From positions 1 to 12,620 of the forward strand of contig DAOTYX010000126.1 of the NCBI GenBank assembly GCA_034434635.1: a stretch of DNA of 12,620 bases. Direction: 5' to 3'. The stretch's first letter is position 1, and every line of letters begins with the position of its first letter. Source of the stretch: DAOTYX01 sp034434635 (GTDB lineage Bacteria; Chloroflexota; Anaerolineae; B4-G1; DUEL01). The notes under the pieces were generated by a model that was given only the letters and a program-made list of their open reading frames with translations, was not told the origin of the DNA and searched no databases. The translations under genes and the position numbers were made by a program. This document shows positions 1 to 6,171 of this stretch, in pieces.

Positions 1-189
1 GATACCGGGATGGGGAAAGCAGACCCCTTATCGGTGATTCAGGGATACCGGGATGGGGAAAGCAGACCCCTTATCGGTGATTCAGGGATACCGGAATGGG
101 GAAAGCAGACCCCTATCGGTGATTCAGGGATCGGGATGGGAAAAGCAGACCTCCGTTGTTGATTCAGGTATACCGGGATGGGAAAAGGG
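1..189. repeat. 43-bp tandem repeat array, about 4.5 units, open to the left
   Basis: Units begin at 1, 44, 87, 129 and 169. The first two are 43 bp and nearly identical. The third lost one T (42 bp), the fourth has a shortened start and diverged middle, and the fifth is cut off near 189. Each unit starts GATACCGGGATGGGG and ends TCGGTGATTCAGG. GGGG and CCCC flank the loop AAAGCAGA, and ATACCG can pair with CGGTgAT, so every unit can form an imperfect hairpin. The period is not a multiple of three and indels are tolerated, so it is not coding. There are no unique spacers, so it is not CRISPR. Decay rises toward the thiolase, as at the edge of an array. Its full length lies outside the window. 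Confidence 0.9.
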
Positions 190-203
190 TGTATCTTCAA
201 GTC

Positions 204-270
204 CCCAGTTTCCCAGTTTCCCAGTTTCCCAATCTCCCAGTTTCCCAATTTCCCAGTTTCCCAATCTCCC
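204..270. repeat. 8-bp tandem repeat (CCCAGTTT / CCCAATCT / CCCAATTT), G-quadruplex-capable on the minus strand
   Basis: Eight full octamers run from 204 to 267, followed by CCC. The order is three CCCAGTTT, CCCAATCT, CCCAGTTT, CCCAATTT, CCCAGTTT, CCCAATCT. On the minus strand this gives nine GGG tracts separated by 5-nt A/T-rich loops, which fits the usual G3N1-7 quadruplex rule. The array touches the TAG stop of the thiolase (271-273) with no gap, so it would be transcribed as the start of that mRNA's 3' untranslated region. Whether it acts as a terminator or stability element is inference. Confidence 0.92.
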
Positions 271-1482
271 CTACATAGGTATCCGCTCCACAATCAAGCA
301 CCCGCCCTGGCCGCCGCCGACGCACATCGTGTCCATGCCGTAGCGCACCTTGCGCCGCTGCATCTCCTGCGTCAGCGTGGCGACCAGTTTGGCGGCGGTG
401 CAGCCCACGGGGTGGCCCAGGGCGATCGCGCCGCCGTTGACATTGACCTTGTCCCAGTCCCAGTTGTGCCCCTGCGCGGTCATCTCCTTGGCCACGGCCA
501 GACACTGCGCGGCGAAGGCCTCGTTCAGTTCGATCAGGTCAATGTCGTCCAACTTGAGGCCAGCCTTCTTCAGCGCCTTAGGCATGGCGAAGGCCGGGCC
601 GATGCCCATATAAGCCGGGTCCACCGCTGCATAGGCATAAGAGACGATGCGCGCGGTGGGCTTGAGGCCCAACTGGGCCGCCTTCTCCGCCGTGCAGACC
701 AACATCGCGGCGGCACCGTCGGAGATGGGGCAGGCGTTGGCCGGGGTGACCGTGCCGTTTTCCTTGAACACCGTCGGATAGAGCGCGGCCTTCTGCAGCG
801 TCAGGCTCGGGTTGATCGTCTCGTCCTGGGTGATCTTCTCTCGCGCCACCTCCTGACCGGCGACCTTCTTGACGACCTCGACCGGGACGATCTCCTCTTC
901 GAACTTGCCCATGCGCTGGGCCATGAAGGCTTTCTTGTGGGATTGGACGGCGTAGGCGTCCTGCTCCTCGCGGGAGATGTTGTACTTTTCGGCCAGGTTC
1001 TCGGCGGTGCGACCCATGATCTGGCCACAGATGGGGTCGGTGAGTCCCTCCCACAGCGCGTCGGTCAGTTCGGCGTGGCGGAGTTTGTACCCCCAGCGGG
1101 CCTGCTTGAGCACGTAGGGGATGTTGCTCATGCTCTCCGTGCCGCCCACCAGGTAGAGTTCCCCATCACCAGCCTGGATCGCCTGGTAGGCGGAGGTGAT
1201 GGACTGCATGCCCGAGGCGCAGTTGCGAGCGACGGTAAAGCCGGGCACCTCGATGGGCACGCCGGCCATCAGCGCCGCCACGCGGCCGATGTTGGCCGCT
1301 TCGGACGGGCTGCCGATGTTGCCCAGGATCACCTCGTCCAACAGCGCCGGGTCCAACCCCGTCCGCTCCAGCACGGCGCGGAAGACGACCGCCGCCAGGT
1401 CCTGGGCCCTTAGAGTGCGCAGCGCACCGCCGTGGGCCCCCACCGGCGTGCGTACCGGACTGACAATAACGACCTCTTTCAC
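271..1482 (-). CDS. Thiolase family protein (acetyl-CoA C-acetyl/acyltransferase)
   Basis: This 403-residue protein has the usual length for a thiolase. By family it catalyses thiolytic cleavage of 3-ketoacyl-CoA, or the reverse condensation of two acetyl-CoA, in the cytoplasm. All catalytic elements are visible: the acylated cysteine C88 in NCASGMQS, the NEAF motif at 320-323, H357 in GGAIALGHPVG, and the second cysteine C387 in CVGGGQGG. The start is GTG (1480-1482), because a canonical AGGAGGTG Shine-Dalgarno (1488-1495) sits just upstream and the product begins with the typical MKEVVIVSPVRTPVG. It lies 54 bp downstream of the TetR gene on the same strand and is probably co-transcribed with it. 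The chain-length preference (AtoB/ThlA-like biosynthetic or FadA-like degradative) cannot be read from sequence, and no hydratase/dehydrogenase partner is in the window. An octamer repeat begins immediately after the stop. Confidence 0.95.
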   Translation of the reverse strand: MKEVVIVSPVRTPVGAHGGALRTLRAQDLAAVVFRAVLERTGLDPALLDEVILGNIGSPSEAANIGRVAALMAGVPIEVPGFTVARNCASGMQSITSAYQAIQAGDGELYLVGGTESMSNIPYVLKQARWGYKLRHAELTDALWEGLTDPICGQIMGRTAENLAEKYNISREEQDAYAVQSHKKAFMAQRMGKFEEEIVPVEVVKKVAGQEVAREKITQDETINPSLTLQKAALYPTVFKENGTVTPANACPISDGAAAMLVCTAEKAAQLGLKPTARIVSYAYAAVDPAYMGIGPAFAMPKALKKAGLKLDDIDLIELNEAFAAQCLAVAKEMTAQGHNWDWDKVNVNGGAIALGHPVGCTAAKLVATLTQEMQRRKVRYGMDTMCVGGGQGGCLIVERIPM

Positions 1483-1533
1483 TTTTGCACCTCCTCCAGG
1501 GGTTTTGTGGAATGGATCTGCAAAACGGGGCGG
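1483..1533 (-). promoter_or_regulatory. TetR-thiolase intercistronic leader with competing short stems
   Basis: On the minus strand the 54-nt gap contains CCGTTTTGCA (1519-1528), then CAAAAC (1502-1507), then the Shine-Dalgarno, then TGCAAAA (1483-1489) directly before GTG. The first element can pair with CAAAAC (6 bp, 13-nt loop) or with TGCAAAA (7 bp, loop holding the ribosome site), but not with both. The A/T-rich blocks stand out in GC-rich surroundings. A role in translation control of the thiolase is inference. Confidence 0.4.
1488..1495 (-). promoter_or_regulatory. Shine-Dalgarno of the thiolase gene
   Basis: The minus strand reads AGGAGGTG, seven nucleotides from the end of AGGAGG to the GTG start. 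This strong site decides the start in favour of GTG at 1482. It lies in the loop of a possible TTTTGCA/TGCAAAA pairing (1519-1525 with 1483-1489). Confidence 0.85.
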
Positions 1534-1536
1534 CGT

Positions 1537-2208
1537 CTACGCGCCTCCCGCAGTTTCTCGGTCCGGCCCGGTGGGGTTGTAGCGCAATCCTCGAATGACC
1601 GTGTCCATCGCTGCGTGGTAGAGCACCTCTGGCTTCACTCCGACCATCTCCTGGCGCAGCGGATGGTCCATCAGTTCCAGGATGCCGTTGAGCGTGGCCC
1701 AGAGGACCGCGGCGGCCTGACGGGCGTCGCAGCAGGCGAACGTTCCCTCAGCCACGCCCTGCTCAACGGCTTTGACCACATAGTCAAGCCCCTCCATGCT
1801 GGCTTCCAGCACTTCCTGGTAGAGTTCGGGGGTGACGGTGTCGCGAAACCGTCCACGGCTCATCGCCACCAGCAGCCGGAAGTACTGGGGCTCGTGGTGG
1901 AAGAACTGGAGGTAGGCCCAGCCGATCCGCTGCAGCCGTTCCTCGGCAGCAAGGGGCTCGTCCGGTGGGCAGGCAGCTTCGAGCGTCTGGAGGAGGGTGT
2001 CCAGCCCCTCGAGGAGCAGTGCTGCCAGGAGGGCCTCCTTGCTGTCGAAGTAGAGGTAGACCGTGCCTTTGCTGACCTCGGCCCGCTCGGCGACGCTGTC
2101 CACCGTGGCCCGATAGAAGCCTTCTTCGAAGAAGGTCTCACGGGCGGCCTGGAGGATGGACTGTCGCCGCTCTTCTTTCTCCCGTTCGCGCCGCGCCCGG
2201 GTCGTCAA
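1537..2208 (-). CDS. TetR/AcrR-family transcriptional repressor
   Basis: This 223-residue protein is a typical one-component TetR repressor. The N-terminal helix-turn-helix spans about residues 18-64, with the turn and recognition helix at AERAEVSKGTVYLYFDSKEALL, a textbook TetR signature. Residues 80-205 are the helical ligand-binding and dimerisation domain, which is too variable to name a ligand. The start is TTG (2206-2208). No ATG or GTG lies in frame before the upstream stop at 2248-2250, and AAGGGG-type purines sit just before the TTG. A consensus promoter and inverted half-sites lie immediately upstream, pointing to autorepression. The thiolase follows after 54 bp. By analogy with FadR/PsrA/PaaR-type TetR proteins next to acyl-CoA genes, an acyl-CoA or related fatty-acid ligand is plausible, but this is inference. 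Confidence 0.93.
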   Translation of the reverse strand: MTTRARREREKEERRQSILQAARETFFEEGFYRATVDSVAERAEVSKGTVYLYFDSKEALLAALLLEGLDTLLQTLEAACPPDEPLAAEERLQRIGWAYLQFFHHEPQYFRLLVAMSRGRFRDTVTPELYQEVLEASMEGLDYVVKAVEQGVAEGTFACCDARQAAAVLWATLNGILELMDHPLRQEMVGVKPEVLYHAAMDTVIRGLRYNPTGPDRETAGGA

Positions 2209-2210
2209 GG

Positions 2211-2220
2211 CCCCCCCCCT
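2211..2220 (-). promoter_or_regulatory. Poly-G (G9) tract in the TetR ribosome-binding region
   Basis: The minus strand reads A followed by nine G residues, ending two nucleotides before the TTG start. It stands in place of an ordinary Shine-Dalgarno. A homopolymer of this length is prone to slippage, and a change in its length would alter ribosome spacing rather than the protein sequence. Confidence 0.6.
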
Positions 2221-2231
2221 TACTAACTCGC

Positions 2232-2254
2232 GGTCACATACTGACCTTTAGTCA
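2232..2254. promoter_or_regulatory. Candidate TetR operator: three alternating GTCA/TGAC half-sites
   Basis: GTCA (2233-2236), TGAC (2242-2245) and GTCA (2251-2254) occur at exact 9-bp steps in alternating orientation. GGTCA-CATAC-TGACC (2232-2246) is a perfect 5-bp inverted repeat, and TGAC-CTTTA-GTCA (2242-2254) a perfect 4-bp one sharing the middle arm. The block reaches the -10 hexamer at 2254 and covers the expected transcription start near 2247. TGAC/GTCA palindromes are common in operators of TetR regulators of fatty-acid genes. That this TetR binds here is inference from position. Confidence 0.6.
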
Positions 2255-2281
2255 TTATACATGCAAAACGGCGGGTGTCAA
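2254..2281 (-). promoter_or_regulatory. Consensus sigma-70-type promoter for tetR-thiolase
   Basis: The minus strand shows TTGACA (2276-2281), a 16-nt spacer and TATAAT (2254-2259), a perfect match in both hexamers. Transcription would start near 2247, giving a leader of about 40 nt to the TTG at 2208. The spacer contains CCGTTTTGCA, the same 10-mer found upstream of the thiolase. A promoter this strong fits a tightly repressed operon. Confidence 0.85.
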
Positions 2282-2355
2282 TAGGTTGGAAGGGTTTTTA
2301 AGAAAACTGGGAACAAGGTGAGGGGGAACTCGGGGGCGCGGAGATGGAGGGCAGG

Positions 2356-5300
2356 TCAGGCAGGTGTGGGGGGTTCCCTGCAGATGGGTAGGGTCACGAA
2401 GAAGGTGCTGCCCTTTCCCACCTGGCTTTCCACGCGCACGCTGCCCCCAAAGTTGGTGACGATCTGTTTGACCAGCGCCAGCCCCAGACCGACCCCGCTG
2501 TACCGTCGCCGCGCCGAACCGTCCACCTGGTAGAAGCGGTCGAAGATGCGGTCTATTTCCTCTGGCGGGATGCCGATGCCGGTGTCGCTGACCTCCAGGA
2601 TGACTTGCTCTTCTTCTTCACGCAGCCGCACCACCACCTTCCCCCCGGCAGGCGTGAACTTGATGGCGTTGCTCACCAGATTGTCCAACAGCCGCCGCAA
2701 ATGGGTCATGGTGCCCCAGACCATCGGGAAGGACGGGGGGATACTCGCCTCCAGGGTCAACCCGGCCTGTCCGGCGGAGACCTGGAAGTCCTCCACCGCT
2801 GCACGGGCAATCTCGGCCAGAGGGACCCCCACCGGTGTGGGCGGGTTTGCCTCGGCCTCGAGGATGAACGTGATGTCCTCTACCAGATCACCCAGCATGC
2901 GCGCCCGGCGGGCGATGATCTCCATCGGCTTCTGTTGCTCCGACGACAATGGCCCCAACACTCCCTCGACCAGCATCTCCGCGTAGCCACGGATCAACGC
3001 CAGTGGTGAGCGCAGTTCGTGGGAGACGTTCTGGATGAACTCGTCCTTCAGGCGGTCCAGTTCCTCCAGCCGGGCCAGCGCGACGGCCAGTTCGTTGGCG
3101 CGCTGGCGGGCCTGCTCGAACAGGCGGACGTTTTCCAGCACCAGGCCCAACTGGTAGGCTACACCCTCCAGCAGGCGAATCTCGTCGGGTTGCCAGACAT
3201 GTTTCTCGCGGCAGAAGTCGAAGCCCACTGCGCCGTACAGCCGCCCGCGTATGTGCACCGGCACCAACAGCATCGAGCGCATCCCCAGGCTCAGGTAGAC
3301 CTCGCGCATCTGCGCGACATGAGGATCGGTGGCGATGTCATCCACGGCGAACGGCCGTCCGGCCAGGGCGGTCTCCAGTTCGACGGCGACATCGTCAAAC
3401 GTGCCGCCCAGGCCTATGTCCGACGGGATGCCGGGAACGGTCCGTTCGTGGGTGGTTTCCCAGGTACGGGCGTCGGGATCGGCCGTGATGAAGTAGGTGC
3501 GGTCGGCCTGCACCAACGCCTCCAATCCCTCCAAGGCGCTGTTGATGACCTGGTCCACATCCGGCGCGGTGCCGAAACTGAGTGAGATGCGGTTGAGCAG
3601 GGTCATCTCCTGCATCCGCCGCTGTGTTTCCATCTGCAGGCAGGCGTTACGCAGGCCGATGGTCACGGTGGCCGCCACCGCCTCCAGCAGTGAACGGTCC
3701 TGTTCATCGAAGTCGGCCAGTTTGGTGCTCTCCACGTCAATCACGCCGACCACGCGGTCCTCCTCGAGGATGGGCACGCAGACCTCCGAGCCGACGGTGA
3801 CGCCAGGCGGAGAGTAGTGGTAGGGGTCGTTGTGCGCGTCGCGCGTCAGGTAGGGTTGGGCGGTGCGGGCCACATAGCCCACGATGCCTACCTCGATGGG
3901 TTGACGGTAGATGCGAGGCTTGTGGGTCTCCTCCGGCCCGTGGTCGGGGAGTCCGCTGTACCCGCGCAGCACCATCGTCTGTCTGTTCTCATCGGGGGTG
4001 AAGACGAACACTGCCGGGTACCTGAAGTGGAGGTAGATCACGTCCGCCACTGCCTGGAGCAACGCATCGGTGTCCATCATCAGCACGACGACGCGAGCCA
4101 CGTCGGCCAGGAGGGCCAGCCGACGCGTCTGGCGTTGTTCAGCCTGGAACAGCCGGGCGTTGGTGATGGCGGCTGCGGCAGCGTCGGCGAATCCGCGCAG
4201 CGCCTCCAGGTGGGCGGAGGTGAAGAACCCAGGGATGTGGCTATCCGCGTTGAGGAAGCCGACGACCTGACCGCGCACGCAGATCGGCGCGGCGGCGTAG
4301 GAGCGCAGCCAGTGTTGGGGAGGCAGGTTCACCCAGCCAGGATAGGTCGCTGTGTCGGGGATGAGCAGCGGTTCGGCGCTCTCGACCATCTGTCGCAGGT
4401 TGGGCACGTCGGGGATGTGGAAGGTGACGGTAGAGACGAACTCCGCGGAGCCGAAGCGCTCGTAGCCGCTCCAGCGCACAATGCGGGCCTCCTCCCCCTG
4501 GATGAGCATGATGTTGACGGCGTCGCTGGGAACGACGCGGCTCACCTGCTCCAGGATGCGGTCGAGCACCTGGTCGAGGTCGAGCGTGGAGGTGAGAGCG
4601 GCGGTAGCCCTTTGCAGGGCCTGCGCGCGGTGCAGGATGCGCTGCCGTTCGATGAATGAGGCGATGTCCCCGGCAACGGCGCGCAGCAGGTCCACTTCCG
4701 CCTGTTGCCATAGGTGTGCCTGGTCACAGACATCGAGACCGATGAAGCCGTACCACTCGTCGAGGACGATGACCGGAACAACGAGCAGGGAGCGGACGTT
4801 GTAGGGCTCCAGCGCGGCGCGCTCTTCCGCAGGGAACTCGGCGACGATACCGCCGATGGTGCCGCCGTGGCTCAGCACTTTGGCCCAACGCGCCAACCCT
4901 GCGGTGATGTAGGGGCATTCCTGCTGCTCAGGCTCGCCGATACGAGGTTTCACCCCCGGCGCGCACCATTCATGCTTCTCACTGCAGAGGATCTCTCCTT
5001 CCGGACCGAGGTGGTTTTCGAACAGGTAGGCCCGGCTCACCCCGATGGTCTCTCCCACTTCGCGCAAGATGAACGGCAAGGCTTCCTCCAGGCTCTCGGC
5101 CCGCAGGAGCAACTGGGAGATCTCGGAGAGGCTTTCCAGGAAACGCTCGCGGATACGGCTTTGCTCTTCCGCTTCCTTGCGCGCGGTGACGTCCTCCATC
5201 GTGCAGTCGAAGTAGATGGGCTGGCCCTGCTCGTCGTACACCACGCTGGCGGTGACGGAGCCCCAGAAGCGGGTTCCATCCTTTCGCTTGAACTGATACT

Positions 5301-5970
5301 CCACCCCGGTGACTTTTCCCTGGGCCAGCAGACGGTCAGAGAACCTCTTGCGCAGGGCAGGGTCCACATAGATGTCGGAGACGTGGATTTTCTGAAGTTC
5401 GGCTTCGGATTCGAAGCCGAGCATTTTCAGAAAGGTGGTGTTGGCGGTGATGTAGCGCCCCCGCGCTCCCGGCGTGTTGCGGTAGACGCCGATGGGCAGA
5501 TTCTCGACCAGCGTGCGGTAACGCGCCTCGCTCTTCAGCAGGGCTCTGGCGACCTCCTGGCGGCTGGTGATGTCGCGCACGTACACGATCCCCAGCCGTT
5601 CGCCGCCGACGGTGATCAGTCGGGCGTCCACCTCGACCGGAAAATAAGTGCCATCCTTTCTCCTGTTCACCGCTTCGGTGAATGCCCGGCCGTTGCTGAG
5701 CAACTCGCTGACGAACTCGGACAGCCGCGGGGCGAACTCGGCGGGGACCAGGTCGGCGACGGTCAGGCTGGTTATCTCCTCGCGCGTGTAGCCGTACATC
5801 TCGCAGGCCGTGCGGTTGCACTCGAGCACTCGACCGTCGAGGGTTTCGATGAAGATGGCGTCGGGGGAGGCCTCGAAGAGGGCGTGTTGCACCTCCGGGC
5901 GATCGCTCCACGCCAGGTCAGAGGCCCGTGATGACGGGTGAGGGTGAACAGAAGGGCGCTTAGAACCCAT
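2356..5970 (-). CDS. Soluble multi-sensor histidine kinase, PAS-PAS-GAF(x4)-HisKA-HATPase
   Basis: This 1204-residue kinase would autophosphorylate on histidine and pass phosphate to a response regulator. I see no signal peptide or membrane helix, so it should be cytoplasmic. Domains in order: PAS (about 26-134, with RRKDGTYFPVEV), PAS (149-264, with KRKDGTRFWGSV), GAF1 (273-440), GAF2 (448-605), GAF3 (617-775), GAF4 (785-948), a charged coiled linker (950-978), HisKA with H984 in NVSHELRSPL, and HATPase_c (1085-1195). The ATPase has an N box around N1097-N1101, DTGIGI at 1129-1134, FDRFYQVD at 1143-1150 and SGVGLGL at 1158-1164. All catalytic boxes are intact. There is no receiver domain and no response regulator gene in the window. 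The ATG start is backed by AGGAG (5976-5980) five bases upstream. GAF1 and GAF4 resemble each other. The ligand is unknown. Confidence 0.95.
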   Translation of the reverse strand: MGSKRPSVHPHPSSRASDLAWSDRPEVQHALFEASPDAIFIETLDGRVLECNRTACEMYGYTREEITSLTVADLVPAEFAPRLSEFVSELLSNGRAFTEAVNRRKDGTYFPVEVDARLITVGGERLGIVYVRDITSRQEVARALLKSEARYRTLVENLPIGVYRNTPGARGRYITANTTFLKMLGFESEAELQKIHVSDIYVDPALRKRFSDRLLAQGKVTGVEYQFKRKDGTRFWGSVTASVVYDEQGQPIYFDCTMEDVTARKEAEEQSRIRERFLESLSEISQLLLRAESLEEALPFILREVGETIGVSRAYLFENHLGPEGEILCSEKHEWCAPGVKPRIGEPEQQECPYITAGLARWAKVLSHGGTIGGIVAEFPAEERAALEPYNVRSLLVVPVIVLDEWYGFIGLDVCDQAHLWQQAEVDLLRAVAGDIASFIERQRILHRAQALQRATAALTSTLDLDQVLDRILEQVSRVVPSDAVNIMLIQGEEARIVRWSGYERFGSAEFVSTVTFHIPDVPNLRQMVESAEPLLIPDTATYPGWVNLPPQHWLRSYAAAPICVRGQVVGFLNADSHIPGFFTSAHLEALRGFADAAAAAITNARLFQAEQRQTRRLALLADVARVVVLMMDTDALLQAVADVIYLHFRYPAVFVFTPDENRQTMVLRGYSGLPDHGPEETHKPRIYRQPIEVGIVGYVARTAQPYLTRDAHNDPYHYSPPGVTVGSEVCVPILEEDRVVGVIDVESTKLADFDEQDRSLLEAVAATVTIGLRNACLQMETQRRMQEMTLLNRISLSFGTAPDVDQVINSALEGLEALVQADRTYFITADPDARTWETTHERTVPGIPSDIGLGGTFDDVAVELETALAGRPFAVDDIATDPHVAQMREVYLSLGMRSMLLVPVHIRGRLYGAVGFDFCREKHVWQPDEIRLLEGVAYQLGLVLENVRLFEQARQRANELAVALARLEELDRLKDEFIQNVSHELRSPLALIRGYAEMLVEGVLGPLSSEQQKPMEIIARRARMLGDLVEDITFILEAEANPPTPVGVPLAEIARAAVEDFQVSAGQAGLTLEASIPPSFPMVWGTMTHLRRLLDNLVSNAIKFTPAGGKVVVRLREEEEQVILEVSDTGIGIPPEEIDRIFDRFYQVDGSARRRYSGVGLGLALVKQIVTNFGGSVRVESQVGKGSTFFVTLPICREPPTPA

Positions 5971-5975
5971 ACCTT

Positions 5976-5980
5976 CTCCT
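5976..5980 (-). promoter_or_regulatory. Shine-Dalgarno of the histidine kinase
   Basis: AGGAG on the minus strand, five nucleotides before ATG at 5968-5970, supports this start. I could not find a convincing promoter in the 201-bp gap upstream, only isolated TTGACG hexamers without a matching -10. Confidence 0.75.
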
Positions 5981-6038
5981 CAAGCGTCTTTGTCCGCCGT
6001 CAAGGTAACTGCTCAGGCTGACGGCTGAGGCCGCGCCG

Positions 6039-6084
6039 GCCTGCGCCAGGTCGCCGTAGGGCGACCTGGCCAGCCCGCGCAGGC
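6039..6084. repeat. Strong intergenic hairpin (11-bp perfect stem, 4-nt loop, outer 6-bp arms)
   Basis: GCCAGGTCGCC (6045-6055) and GGCGACCTGGC (6060-6070) are perfectly complementary across the loop GTAG. Outside them GCCTGC (6039-6044) pairs with GCAGGC (6079-6084), leaving an 8-nt bulge on one side. The element lies in the 201-bp gap between the Nudix and kinase genes (5971-6171). No T-run follows on either strand, so a standard intrinsic terminator is unlikely. A REP-like palindrome or processing stem is possible. A 9-mer from its left flank, CTGCGCCAG (6041-6049), recurs at 6120-6128. Confidence 0.8.
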
Positions 6085-6171
6085 GCGCTTCGCCATCAGC
6101 AGCCGCGTCTTCAGTCGCCCTGCGCCAGACGGGCCGAGCAGTTGCCCGTCAAGAACGCAGTGGCCGCTGTG

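Noticed and set aside
1..189. Possible CRISPR array
   Set aside because: The units are contiguous with no unique spacers, and no cas genes are present.
39..293. Short minus-strand peptide with repeated IPESPI-like segments
   Set aside because: It is a translation of the 43-bp and 8-bp arrays. The 43-bp period and unit indels shift the frame, so coding is unlikely.
178..1413. 411-codon plus-strand open frame across the repeat and the thiolase
   Set aside because: It begins in tandem repeats and runs antisense to a thiolase with all catalytic residues. The product is compositionally biased and motif-free.
2290..2355. Possible terminator after the kinase (GTTTT...AAAAC near 2295-2308)
   Set aside because: The stem is only about five A/T pairs with a short loop and has no T-run after it. 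It is too weak to call.
4714..5931. 405-codon plus-strand open frame opposite the kinase
   Set aside because: It is a shadow of the PAS/GAF coding strand. No ribosome site or domain is visible.
6045..6070. Intrinsic terminator for the Nudix gene
   Set aside because: The stem is strong, but GC-rich sequence rather than a T-run follows on the minus strand. It is kept only as a hairpin element.
5998..6152. TTGACG hexamers (minus strand, 5998-6003 and 6147-6152) as kinase promoters
   Set aside because: No acceptable -10 occurs 16-18 bases downstream of either.
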